The notes under the pieces are model-generated. The model made no database searches and was not told the DNA's origin. It saw nothing but the letters and a program-made list of their open reading frames with translations. A DNA stretch of 64,000 nucleotides, taken from DASUKM01 sp036278735 (lineage in GTDB: Bacteria; Acidobacteriota; Vicinamibacteria; Vicinamibacterales; 2-12-FULL-66-21). The stretch spans positions 158,371-222,370 of the forward strand of contig DASUKM010000030.1 in the NCBI GenBank assembly GCA_036278735.1, written 5' to 3'. The position numbers and the translations under genes were made by a program. Shown one piece after another: positions 1-8,044 of this stretch; within the stretch, counting starts at the first letter, position 1, and every line of letters begins with the position of its first letter.

Positions 1-108
1 ATACATCTGCACCACGGCCGCGTCCTCGACACGCTCGAGGAGATAGGGCCGCGTGTCGGGCGGATGGCCCAATAACGGTGGGGTCGATCGATCGGCCGCT
101 GCGCTCAT
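1..108 (-). CDS. N-terminus of a protein cut by the window edge; possible M49-type peptidase
   Basis: An ATG on the minus strand at 108 opens a 36-codon frame that runs off the left edge. The visible residues include RPYLLERVEDAAVVQMY. That string resembles, from memory, the start of bacterial dipeptidyl-peptidase III (M49) like zinc peptidases, but no catalytic motif lies inside the window, so the family is a guess. It starts 44 bp downstream of the MBL hydrolase stop on the same strand and may be the last gene of that operon. Confidence 0.5.
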   Translation of the reverse strand, partial: MSAAADRSTPPLLGHPPDTRPYLLERVEDAAVVQMY

Positions 109-151
109 GAGGCCGATTTTATCAGGCTCCAGTGGGGTATCGCCGGGCCGG

Positions 152-1603
152 CTACAGCGTCACGGTCTCGAGATACTTCGGGATGTACGGCGTCCAGTGC
201 AGCTCCGAGCCGATGCGCTGCTGCAGCGCGTGCATGGCCGGCGGTTCGCCGTGCACGATGAAGGTCCGCTGAGGCGGTCTCGCGAAGCCGCCGAGCCAGC
301 GCATGATCTCGTTGGCGTCGGCATGCGCCGACATCGACTCGAGCCGCTCGATGCGCGCGGCGACGGGGACCCAACGTCCGTACATCTTGATCTGCTTCTC
401 GCCGTCGAGCAGCCGGCGCCCGCGCGTGCCGGCCGCCTGGTACCCGCAGAACAGCACCGTGTTGTTCGCGTGCGGCAGCGCCGCTTCCAGATGATGCACC
501 ACACGCCCCCCTTCGGCCATGCCGCTCGAGGAAATCACGATCGACGGCTCGCTCGACGCCGTCAGCGCCTTCGATTCCCGAGGCGAATCGATCGTCCGCA
601 GGCGCTCCGTACAGAAGACGCACATCTGGCGCTCCTGACGGGCGCGGCGCTGGCGCGAGCCGACGTCCGGCGTGGCCGCCGCCGCATCGTGCGGCGCCAC
701 GTCGTCGTGCTGTTCCGGCTGCATGTCGGGGTCGAGCTCCTGCACGCGCGCGGCGTAGACCGCCCGCGCGGCAATGGCCATCGGACTGTCGAGATACACC
801 GGCAGCACCGGAATGCGCTTCTCGTCTTCGAGCTGCCTGAGCCAGTACAGCAGCTCCTCGACGCGGCCGATGGCAAACGCCGGAACGATCAGCTTGCCTT
901 TCTGCGCCGCCGTGTCGTTGACGACGCGCGCGAGGTGGTCCTCGTGGTCGTCCTCCTCGTGCACGCGGTCGCCATACGTCGATTCCACGAGCAGATAGTC
1001 GGCCTCCGCGACCATCGTCGGATCCGGGAGAATCGGGCGCCCGAAGCGGCCCAGATCGCCGCCGAACAGCACCGTGCGCCCGTCGACGCGCATGCGCACG
1101 TACGACGATCCGAGCAGGTGGCCGGCGTTGATGAACTCCACCTCGATTCCGTCGGCGACCGGCATCGGCCGGTCGTACCCGCACGGCTGCAGCTGCGACA
1201 CCGCACGGAAGGCGTCGACTTCGCGGTAGAGCGGCAGCGCCGGTTCGTGCTTCGAGTAGCCGTGCCGGTTCGCGTGGTCGGCATCTTCTTCCTGGATGCG
1301 ACCGGCATCCGGCAGGACGATGCCGCAGAGATCCTTGGTGCCGGCCGTGCAGAAGATCCGTCCGCGAAATCCCTGCGCGATCAGCCGCGGAAGATACCCG
1401 CAGTGGTCGAGGTGCGCATGCGTCAGGACGATCGCGTCCAGCTCGCGGGCCGGCATCGGCAGGTCCTGCCAGTTGCGCAGCCGCAGCTCTTTCAGCCCCT
1501 GGAACAGCCCCGCGTCGACGAGCACGCGCGCGCTGCCGCTCTTCACCAGATACTTCGAGCCGGTGACCGTTTCGGCGGCGCCAAGAAATGTGATGTCGAT
1601 CAT
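152..1603 (-). CDS. MBL-fold beta-CASP metallo-hydrolase (CPSF-like RNase family)
   Basis: 483 residues. The zinc-binding motif HAHLDH lies at residues 62-67, following a typical N-terminal MBL strand (ITFLGAAETVTGS). The beta-CASP insert follows, with SSSGMAEGGRVVHHL and a late SAHAD plus FIVHGE, the C-terminal RMMBL signature. This architecture is shared with bacterial RNA-processing nucleases related to CPSF73; a cytoplasmic RNase role is inferred from the family. Its ATG overlaps the stop of the upstream PLP enzyme as ATGA at 1600-1603, so the two are translationally coupled. The substrate cannot be read from sequence. Confidence 0.9.
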   Translation of the reverse strand: MIDITFLGAAETVTGSKYLVKSGSARVLVDAGLFQGLKELRLRNWQDLPMPARELDAIVLTHAHLDHCGYLPRLIAQGFRGRIFCTAGTKDLCGIVLPDAGRIQEEDADHANRHGYSKHEPALPLYREVDAFRAVSQLQPCGYDRPMPVADGIEVEFINAGHLLGSSYVRMRVDGRTVLFGGDLGRFGRPILPDPTMVAEADYLLVESTYGDRVHEEDDHEDHLARVVNDTAAQKGKLIVPAFAIGRVEELLYWLRQLEDEKRIPVLPVYLDSPMAIAARAVYAARVQELDPDMQPEQHDDVAPHDAAAATPDVGSRQRRARQERQMCVFCTERLRTIDSPRESKALTASSEPSIVISSSGMAEGGRVVHHLEAALPHANNTVLFCGYQAAGTRGRRLLDGEKQIKMYGRWVPVAARIERLESMSAHADANEIMRWLGGFARPPQRTFIVHGEPPAMHALQQRIGSELHWTPYIPKYLETVTL

Positions 1604-2583
1604 GCGAAAAGCCCCACTTGACCTCCTGTGTGCCAGAACAACACCGTCTGGGCGGACCCGAATCGACCGTCCCGCACGCGCGCCATCAGGCCCGCCATCG
1701 CCTTGGCCGTGTACGTGGGGTCGAGGAACAGCGCTTCACGCCGCGCGCACGTCACGATGGCTTCTTCTGATGCCGGAGTCGGCATGCCGTACCCGGGTCC
1801 AACGAACGCGTCGTCGACGTCGAGGCTGCCGGGCACCAGGCGGCCCGGCGGCGCGTCCAGCAACGCTTCGAGTCCGCCGACGAGATCGCCAACGGTCGCG
1901 GCCAGCGAAGCCGACGGCTCGTCGGCGCTGATGCCCGTCACGTGCGTCTGCAAGCCGTGCAGCCGGCAGCCGGCGACGAGGCCCGCCTGCGTTCCGCCGG
2001 AGGAGGTGGCGTGGACGATGACGTCGGGCGGTTCGATCTGGGAGAGCATCTCGCCGATGGCCTGAGCGTAAGCGGCGGCGCCGAGCGGGATCGACGCGCC
2101 AATCGGAACGACGAACGGCCGGCGACCGGCCGTACGCAGCTCCTCTGCGACCGCCTCGACCATCGGCGCGCGGTCCTCCCGCGTGGGCACATATCGCACC
2201 TCGGCTCCGAGCAGATGATCCAGGCGCGCATTCGCCGTCAAGGGCGCGGGTGGAGTGCCGTTCGCCACGAGGACCGCGCGGAGGCCGAGCCGTGCCGCGA
2301 CGGCGGCCGTCACACGCGCATGATTCGACTGGACGCCGCCGCTCGTGACGAGCGTGTCGGCCCCGTCGGCCACCGCCCGCGCCGCCACCAGGCGCATCTT
2401 CCGGACCTTGTTGCCGCCGAACGCAAACGCGATCGCATCGTCCCGTTTGACCAGGAGACGGGGGCCGCCGCCGAGCGCGTCGCGCAATCGCGACAGTTCT
2501 TCGACCGGGCTCGGCTCGAGCGGCAGCGGAGCAGCCGGCAGGGCGCGGAGTCGATCGAGCAGGCGAACGTCGCGGCTGTTCAT
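1600..2583 (-). CDS. PLP-dependent D-cysteine desulfhydrase / ACC deaminase family protein
   Basis: About 327 residues from the ATG at 2583 (MNSRDVRLL); an upstream in-frame ATG at 2688 would run into the divergent gene and encodes low-complexity sequence, so I rejected it. GGNKVRK supplies the PLP-binding lysine (K59), followed by TSGGVQSNHARV, the family's active-site loop, and a phosphate-binding glycine run (SSGGTQAG). Family members deaminate or desulfhydrate small amino acids (D-cysteine, 1-aminocyclopropane-1-carboxylate); which one applies here is not decidable. It forms an operon with the MBL hydrolase and is divergent from the MTHFR-like gene. Confidence 0.9.
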   Translation of the reverse strand: MNSRDVRLLDRLRALPAAPLPLEPSPVEELSRLRDALGGGPRLLVKRDDAIAFAFGGNKVRKMRLVAARAVADGADTLVTSGGVQSNHARVTAAVAARLGLRAVLVANGTPPAPLTANARLDHLLGAEVRYVPTREDRAPMVEAVAEELRTAGRRPFVVPIGASIPLGAAAYAQAIGEMLSQIEPPDVIVHATSSGGTQAGLVAGCRLHGLQTHVTGISADEPSASLAATVGDLVGGLEALLDAPPGRLVPGSLDVDDAFVGPGYGMPTPASEEAIVTCARREALFLDPTYTAKAMAGLMARVRDGRFGSAQTVLFWHTGGQVGLFA

Positions 2584-2618
2584 GCGGTCGGAGCGGTTAG
2601 TATAGTGGCTTGGCGTCG

Positions 2619-3503
2619 ATGACGAGCACGCTCGTGGAGCAGCTGCGGCAGGGAACTCCGGTGATTGCGGCGGAGCTGCGCCCCCCAAGAGCGGAGCTCG
2701 CGACCGCCGCCAGCATGGACGCGTGGATCGACACGTATCACGCGGTGCGCGGCCTCACGCGCGGTGGCACGTACGTGTTCCTGACCGACAGCGCCGTCGG
2801 TCTGAAAGAAGAAGACAACCTCCGGCATCTCGTGAGCAATCTCGGAGGCGACGTGCCGCGCTCGCACGTCGTGCCGTTCCTGACGTGCAAGCACTCGCGC
2901 GAGTACGCTGTCGCGTACGCGGATCGGGCGCGGCAGCATGGGTTCGAAGCGCTGGTCGTGCTCGGCGGGGATCGGCAGATTGGCCCGCCGCGATGCGTCG
3001 AGCACGCGTGGCAGCTCCGCGAATTGATTCATGCGCGGCAGATGGACCTGGCGCTCGGCGGCTGGGCCAACCCGCACGCCGACGCCGCCGCGCAAGTCGG
3101 ACACCTGCTCGATTCTCACGTGACCGCCGATTTCTTCCTGACCCAGATCGTCTCGCATCACAGCCGCCCGGCGGTCGAGCGGTTCAATGCCGAAGCCGCG
3201 CGCCGCGGCCTCGCGCTGCCCGGCCTGTTCGGCATCTTCTTCTACCGGTCCGCCAATCCCAGGACGCTCGAGACCTTGCGTGCGTTCCTGCCGGTTCCCG
3301 TCGACGAGCTGCGCGCCGAGTTCGGCGCCGGCGCATCCGCCGAAGACGTGTGTGCCCGCTCGATCCGCGAGCTGACGGCGGCCGGTGTCCGGCACTTCTA
3401 CATCAGCAATCTCCCGATTGGCCGCGCCGCGCTCACGCTGGCGCGCATTCTCGAACGCGTCGACGGCGCTCGCGCGCCGCAGCCGCAACCGCGACCCGCG
3501 TAG
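2619..3503 (+). CDS. Methylenetetrahydrofolate reductase-like protein
   Basis: About 294 residues. A TTG at 2610 and an ATG at 2619 are both possible starts; I prefer the ATG. The TIM-barrel pattern of MetF is visible: an early AELRPPR strand (the place of the catalytic Glu region in MetF), FLTCKHS, LVVLGGD (compare VLRGD in MetF) and LGGWANP (compare ANYHPE). Length matches stand-alone catalytic domains. It lacks the best-conserved MetF strings, so it may be a divergent paralogue rather than the housekeeping enzyme. It lies 16 bp before the aminotransferase and is probably co-transcribed with it. Confidence 0.72.
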   Translation: MTSTLVEQLRQGTPVIAAELRPPRAELATAASMDAWIDTYHAVRGLTRGGTYVFLTDSAVGLKEEDNLRHLVSNLGGDVPRSHVVPFLTCKHSREYAVAYADRARQHGFEALVVLGGDRQIGPPRCVEHAWQLRELIHARQMDLALGGWANPHADAAAQVGHLLDSHVTADFFLTQIVSHHSRPAVERFNAEAARRGLALPGLFGIFFYRSANPRTLETLRAFLPVPVDELRAEFGAGASAEDVCARSIRELTAAGVRHFYISNLPIGRAALTLARILERVDGARAPQPQPRPA

Positions 3504-3519
3504 AATCGAAGGCTCCACC

Positions 3520-4725
3520 ATGGCCCGCTACCTCGACGACGTTCCGTTCTCCGGCATCATCCGCATCCGCGACATGATGTACGGCGTCAAGGACCCGTTC
3601 CGCCTCGATCAGGGAGACGTCAGCTTCGACGCGCCCGACACGGTCAAGGCGGCGATGCACCGCGCGATCGACGACAATCGCAGTCATTACCTCCAGACCG
3701 CCGGCGTGCCGCGGCTGCTCGAGCTGCTCGCCGCCAAGCTGCAGACGAAAAACGGCATCCCCGTCGGAAGCCCCGACGAAGTGATGGTGACGACGGGCGG
3801 CATTCACGGGCTGTACATCACCTGTCTCGCGCTGCTCGAACCCGGCGACGAGGTGATCGTGCCCGACCCGGAATGGCCGCCGTGCATGGGCAACCTGCGC
3901 GCCGCGCAGGCGGTGCCCGTGCCGTGCCCTCTGCACGAGCGCCGCGGCTGGCGCTACGACCTCGACGAGCTGGCGTCGTGCATCACGAAGAAGACGCGCG
4001 CCATCTACGTCAACTCGCCGCACAACCCGACCGGCGGGGTGCTGACCCGCGAAGACGTCGAAGCGATCGCGGCGCTGGCCGAACGCCATGGTCTGTGGCT
4101 GATTTCAGACGAAGCGTACGAAGACGTCGTCTACGACGGCGCCGCGCACGTGAGCCCGGCCTCGCTGCCGGGAATGTACGAGCGCACGATTTCGCTGTTC
4201 ACGTTCAGCAAGACGTACGCGATGACCGGTCTGCGCCTCGGCTATTTCGCGGTCGAGGACGCCGCGGTCCGCGAACGCATGAAGAAAGTGCTGTTCTACA
4301 CGGCGAGCAATGTCTCGTCGGTCGTCCAGTTCGGGGGCATTGGCGCGCTCGAAGGATCGCAGGCCTGCGTCACCGCGTTCCGCGACGAACTCGAAGCGCG
4401 CCGCGACCTCTTTTACCGCGGCCTGCGCGAACACGCCGCCGGCATGTTCACCGGCGAACCGCCGCGCGGCGCCTTTTACGCGTTCGTGCGGATCAATCCC
4501 GACTGGCGGTCGTCCGCGCCGTCCGCTCCCGCGTCGCCGTCATGGGCCATGGCGGAGCACTTGATTTCCGCAGGCCGCATCGGCTGCGTGCCAGGCGCCG
4601 ACTTCGGCGCCGCGGGCGAAGGGTACATCCGCTTCTGCTTCGCGCGGGATCGGCGGGAGCTGACGGGCGCACTGGAGGCGATGTCGGCGCTGTTTGGGGT
4701 TCCTCAGGCCGACCGCCGGGTCTGA
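3520..4725 (+). CDS. Class I/II pyridoxal-phosphate aminotransferase
   Basis: 401 residues from the ATG at 3520; the longer frame back to 3385 overlaps the upstream gene. Fold-type I features are present: TTGGIHGLYI (PLP phosphate loop), NSPHNPTGG (cofactor-contacting Asn), SDEAYEDVVY (Asp pairing with the PLP nitrogen), and FSKTYAMTGLRLGY with the Schiff-base lysine. These place it in the aspartate/alanine aminotransferase superfamily; the substrate is not assignable. The stop codon lies inside a perfect hairpin shared with the convergent response regulator. Confidence 0.9.
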   Translation: MARYLDDVPFSGIIRIRDMMYGVKDPFRLDQGDVSFDAPDTVKAAMHRAIDDNRSHYLQTAGVPRLLELLAAKLQTKNGIPVGSPDEVMVTTGGIHGLYITCLALLEPGDEVIVPDPEWPPCMGNLRAAQAVPVPCPLHERRGWRYDLDELASCITKKTRAIYVNSPHNPTGGVLTREDVEAIAALAERHGLWLISDEAYEDVVYDGAAHVSPASLPGMYERTISLFTFSKTYAMTGLRLGYFAVEDAAVRERMKKVLFYTASNVSSVVQFGGIGALEGSQACVTAFRDELEARRDLFYRGLREHAAGMFTGEPPRGAFYAFVRINPDWRSSAPSAPASPSWAMAEHLISAGRIGCVPGADFGAAGEGYIRFCFARDRRELTGALEAMSALFGVPQADRRV

Positions 4726-4733
4726 AGACCCGG
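4716..4733. terminator. Hairpin between convergent genes
   Basis: CCGGGTCT at 4716-4723 pairs perfectly with AGACCCGG at 4726-4733, leaving a 2-nt gap. The aminotransferase stop (4723-4725) lies within it and the opposing response-regulator stop is at 4735-4737. No T-run follows on either side, so it may act as a bidirectional, partly Rho-dependent terminator or as an mRNA 3' stabiliser. Confidence 0.5.
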
Positions 4734-4734
4734 A

Positions 4735-5514
4735 CTACATCTCTGGTTCCCGGCCGCAGGTGTTCAGCAATTCGAGCAGCAGATCGGGGTTCGACAGGTG
4801 GCCGAGGATGAAGGTCTGTGGCCCGGCGCCGCGGCGCATCAACACCTGACCTGGCGTGCACGAGGCGCCCCCGGCCCCCCGCGGAACCTCACACACCGTC
4901 AGCTTTACACGCGGCGACGTGAACCGAGAGAGGATCTTCTGCATCTGCTCGACGCCGTCGTGGCGCTTCGCGCCCTGCGGCACGTAGACGATCAGCTCGA
5001 CCGGCTCCGGGCACTCGCCGTCACCGTCGCCCCCGCCCTGCCTGGATGCGGGGCCTCGTGGAGCCGCCGGCAGCGATCGTGGTGCGGACGACCGGCGCTG
5101 GCCCAGGCGCTGGCGTACCCGCTCGACGAGTTCGTCGAGATCGAACGGCTTCTGGATCACTTCGTACCCGGCGAGCCCCGCGGGCTCGGGGTGCGCGGTC
5201 ACGACAAGCACCGGCGTGTCGCGAATCAGCCCTTCTCTCCTCGCACAGTCCAGCAGCCACAATCCGCTGCGTCCCGGCAGCGCGTAATCGGTCAGCACCA
5301 GATCGACGTGCTGCTCTCTCAGCAATTCGAGCGCCCCTTCCGCGGTGCCGCACATGATCGTCGAGAGCTCGGCCAGATCGAGCAGCACCGACAGCATCTC
5401 CCGGATGTCCGCATCGTCTTCGACGACGAGGACCGTCGGGGCGGCGAGTCTGCGGTCAGGCAGGGGCCACGGATAACCGGCGTCTCGCGAGCTGGTGTGT
5501 TTCGAGCGGTCCAT
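4735..5514 (-). CDS. Response-regulator receiver fused to a KaiB-like (thioredoxin-fold) domain
   Basis: 259 residues. The receiver domain occupies about residues 27-141 with acidic pair D33/D34, phospho-acceptor D76 (LVLTDYALPG), T106 and K122 (QKPF). A basic, Gly-rich linker follows. The C-terminal part from about residue 170 begins VELIVYVPQGAK, contains CTPGQVLMRRG and then FILGHLSNPDLLLELL. This lines up with the KaiB pattern of an LYVAG-type strand, TPTL, then a GDLS-type motif and a leucine-rich helix. The KaiB assignment is by eye. There is no DNA-binding domain, so output is likely protein-protein. No partner kinase is adjacent. Confidence 0.78.
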   Translation of the reverse strand: MDRSKHTSSRDAGYPWPLPDRRLAAPTVLVVEDDADIREMLSVLLDLAELSTIMCGTAEGALELLREQHVDLVLTDYALPGRSGLWLLDCARREGLIRDTPVLVVTAHPEPAGLAGYEVIQKPFDLDELVERVRQRLGQRRSSAPRSLPAAPRGPASRQGGGDGDGECPEPVELIVYVPQGAKRHDGVEQMQKILSRFTSPRVKLTVCEVPRGAGGASCTPGQVLMRRGAGPQTFILGHLSNPDLLLELLNTCGREPEM

Positions 5515-5637
5515 ATCGGCGGAACAGCGTCCGTTACCTCCGCCTCAGCACTGAGCAAGTTCCCTGCCGGGCGGCTGATTGCCGTAACTATCAGGAAACA
5601 GGGAGCCGGCTGCGGGGTAGGTAAGCGATTTCACAGG

Positions 5638-6378
5638 TCAGCGGACGTGACGGCCGCCGTCGACCCTCAGCGTTTCGCCGGTGACGAAATCTGTTTCGAT
5701 CAGGAAGCGTACGGCTTGAACGATGGCGCCTTCGCCTCCCCAGCGCCCAAGCGGCGTGGCCGCCTCGACCGCCTGGTGTTCGTCCGCCGAGGTGCCCGGC
5801 GGCGGCAGAATCGGGCCCGGCGCAATCGCATTGACGAGAATGCCGTCTTTCGCGAGCTCGAGCGCAAGCGCCTCCGTCAGCCCGATGATCCCTTTCTTGG
5901 CGACGTAATAGGCGACGTAGCCGGGGTAGCGCGGACGCCCGCTTGCCGCGACCCAGTCGGCGAAATTGATGATGCGGCCGCCGCCCGCCTTGCGCAGGTG
6001 CGGCGCCGCGGCGCGCGCGCAGAGGAACGCCGCGCGAAGGTCGACGTTGACGACGGCGGACCACACGGCCTCGGTCATGTCGTCGAACGGCGTGGCCGAG
6101 TACACCGACGCCATATTGATGAGGACGTCGAGGCGGCCGAGCGCCTGGGCGGCGCCGTCGACGAGCGCCTGGCACTCCTCCGGATTGGCCACGTTCGCCG
6201 CGGCAATATGGGCGCGCCGGCCGAGCGCCGTCACGTCGGCCGCGGCCGCCTCGGCTTCCTCGCGCGATCGACGGTACGACAGCGCGACATCCATGCCGCG
6301 CCGCGCCAGCTCGCGCGCGACCTCCGCGCCAATCCGCTTTGCGCCGGTGATGAGAACCGCGCGTCCCTGGAAATCCAT
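5638..6378 (-). CDS. SDR-family oxidoreductase, pteridine reductase-like
   Basis: 246 residues. The NAD(P) motif is TGAKRIG (residues 11-17), where the basic K/R is typical of NADPH-using pteridine reductases (PTR1/FolM) rather than the usual TGxxxGIG. NMAS replaces NNAG. At the catalytic serine position the protein has an aspartate (FADW, D141), then Y157 and K161 (YYVAK): the Asp-Tyr-Lys arrangement known from PTR1. It ends GETLRVDGG. It follows the molybdenum hydroxylase operon by 14 bp, so a role in pterin reduction is tempting but unproven. Confidence 0.85.
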   Translation of the reverse strand: MDFQGRAVLITGAKRIGAEVARELARRGMDVALSYRRSREEAEAAAADVTALGRRAHIAAANVANPEECQALVDGAAQALGRLDVLINMASVYSATPFDDMTEAVWSAVVNVDLRAAFLCARAAAPHLRKAGGGRIINFADWVAASGRPRYPGYVAYYVAKKGIIGLTEALALELAKDGILVNAIAPGPILPPPGTSADEHQAVEAATPLGRWGGEGAIVQAVRFLIETDFVTGETLRVDGGRHVR

Positions 6379-6392
6379 CTGGCCCCCGCCCG

Positions 6393-7058
6393 CTACGCTT
6401 CGATCTTGCCGATGAGCACGAGACCGAACCGAAGCGCCCCCGCGCTGGCGCCGGCACGCGAGGCGGGGACCTCCATGATCAGCGACTTGTGTCCGAGGTC
6501 CGTCGTGTGCACGCTGAGGAGCGGCTCGGTCGTCTCCGGTGGATCCAGGCTCCAGACAGCTGGATGGGATCCGCCGATGGTCTGCTTGGAGAGATCGATG
6601 GCGCCGTCGTGGCCCGTCGGCGCGGCAGCCTTGTCGAGCGCCGCCGGGCAGATCAGCAGGAAATCGCGATAGGGGGACACGCCCAGGTGATCACCATTGG
6701 CCGGCTGAATGCCGTAGCGCAGCGTGTAGACGCCCGCCTTGACCACGCGACCGCGGATGTCCTGACCGTCGCCGGCAAGCTTCACGGCGCCGACGAGCGA
6801 GCCCTCCGGCACGGCCGACCACGCGGCGGGGCCGCTGCCTTCGCCGAGCGGCAGCGCCTTGACCCACCAGAACGTCAGGGTCAAAGGACCGGCGACGGCG
6901 CGAACGCCGCCGGAGGCGAGTTGCTGCGCAATCGCCGGGGCGAGGTCCGGCGGCGGCGGGTCATTGTGACGCGACGCCTGGATGGGAGCCGATTGGGCGG
7001 CGACGACCATGCTGCCGGCGGCGAGCAGCGCAATCGCGAGTGAGATTCGGGTGCGCAT
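6393..7058 (-). CDS. Secreted protein of unknown function
   Basis: 221 residues from the ATG at 7058; the longer frame to 7274 overlaps the DUF1326 gene. The N-terminus MRTRISLAIALLAAGSMVVAAQS is a clear signal peptide. The mature part shows GVYTLRYGIQPANGDH and LLICPAALDK, and ends in a hydrophobic strand (FGLVLIGKIEA). I do not recognise the family. It is in line with the xanthine dehydrogenase-type operon, 14 bp before the SDR and 53 bp after the DUF1326 gene, suggesting a periplasmic accessory role. Confidence 0.75.
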   Translation of the reverse strand: MRTRISLAIALLAAGSMVVAAQSAPIQASRHNDPPPPDLAPAIAQQLASGGVRAVAGPLTLTFWWVKALPLGEGSGPAAWSAVPEGSLVGAVKLAGDGQDIRGRVVKAGVYTLRYGIQPANGDHLGVSPYRDFLLICPAALDKAAAPTGHDGAIDLSKQTIGGSHPAVWSLDPPETTEPLLSVHTTDLGHKSLIMEVPASRAGASAGALRFGLVLIGKIEA

Positions 7059-7111
7059 GATCGAAAGGAGCGCCGGCGGCCGGCGCCCGACAGGAGGTCC
7101 GATGCGGCGGA

Positions 7112-7795
7112 TCAACGCGCGCCGATCGAGAACGTGCCGAAGAAGGACGAGCGGCGGTCCGACATCTGCCACTGCGATCCGAGTGAGGAGCCGGACCACG
7201 CTTCGGTGCGCGTCAGCCCCATCTCCGCCCCCGTGACCTTCGCGAGCGGCTGGAACCACTGCAGCGCGCCGCACGAGGGGTCGTGCTTCATGTGCGTCAT
7301 CACGTCGAGCCGCGCTTCGCCCGCATGGACCATCACGTGCGAGGCGTCGCGCGTGAAGGCAATCGGCACAGCCTTGACGTCGACGACGTCCGCGACGAGC
7401 CCGGGCGCGAGCCGGCGCGCCATCGCGACGAGCGCCTCACGCTGTTCGGCGTTCGCGCGATCGTCGATCCGCAGCGCGGTCTTGATCACGCGCGGGGCCG
7501 CGCCGCCCAGCTCCTGTGTCCCGAGATTGCGGTCGGCGGCGACGACGGCGACGATCGACAGGCCGGCGAGGGAGACGCCGTTCACGGCTCCCTGATCCAC
7601 GTGCCAGGCGAGAATCGCTTCACGGCCGGAGGGCTCCCCTTCGCTGCTCATGATGCAGCCCCCCGCGAACACTTCCGCGGTGCGGGCTTCCACGTAGTCG
7701 CCGGTGAGGGGTGACGAAGCGGCCGGTCCGCTCGCGAGCGCGGGCAGCGGCGCCGCGAGCAGCGCGGCCGCGAAGATCAACGTTGCATTCCGCAT
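7112..7795 (-). CDS. DUF1326 family exported protein
   Basis: 227 residues with a signal peptide (MRNATLIFAAALLAAPLPALA). The string LTGDYVEARTAEVFAGGC followed by ILAWHVDQGAVNGVSLAGL is characteristic of DUF1326 proteins, whose function is not established. It lies 15 bp downstream of the Cys-rich 77-residue gene on the same strand. The residues GGCIM and DPSCGALQWFQP contain the two mature cysteines, which could form a disulfide in the periplasm. Confidence 0.8.
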   Translation of the reverse strand: MRNATLIFAAALLAAPLPALASGPAASSPLTGDYVEARTAEVFAGGCIMSSEGEPSGREAILAWHVDQGAVNGVSLAGLSIVAVVAADRNLGTQELGGAAPRVIKTALRIDDRANAEQREALVAMARRLAPGLVADVVDVKAVPIAFTRDASHVMVHAGEARLDVMTHMKHDPSCGALQWFQPLAKVTGAEMGLTRTEAWSGSSLGSQWQMSDRRSSFFGTFSIGAR

Positions 7796-7810
7796 GAGGT
7801 CCTCCGATTG

Positions 7811-8044
7811 TCAATGCTCGCAGCAGCCGCGGCCGCCGCGACAGGCCTCGGCCGTTACCGGCCGGCCGTCGGGACCGAAGGCCTTCTGCGTGCAGCCGCA
7901 CCAGTAGGCGGTGGCCTCGATCCAGTCGCGATACGAGGCCAGCAGCCCGCTCGAGTCGTCCTGCGTCACGTACATGCCCTTGTGCCGGAGATGCGCGCAG
8001 TGCGACGGCGTGAGTTGGCTGGAGACGAGAGGTGGATGATTCAT
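7811..8044 (-). CDS. Small Cys-rich protein coupled to the molybdenum hydroxylase operon
   Basis: 77 residues. The ATG at 8044 overlaps the stop of the FAD subunit gene as ATGA (8041-8044), strong evidence of translational coupling. There is no signal peptide. Cysteines and histidines are concentrated in HCAHLRH (N-terminal), YWCGC (centre) and CRGGRGCCEH (C-terminus), giving six Cys in total. The spacing could hold a metal or an iron-sulfur cluster. I do not recognise the family. Because the enzyme carries a Mo cofactor and iron-sulfur clusters, a cofactor-insertion or electron-transfer role is a reasonable inference only. Confidence 0.75.
   Translation of the reverse strand: MNHPPLVSSQLTPSHCAHLRHKGMYVTQDDSSGLLASYRDWIEATAYWCGCTQKAFGPDGRPVTAEACRGGRGCCEH

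Noticed and set aside
53..1621. A 522-residue plus-strand frame opposite the MBL hydrolase
   Set aside because: An Arg-rich antisense shadow; the minus strand has the zinc motif and beta-CASP signatures.
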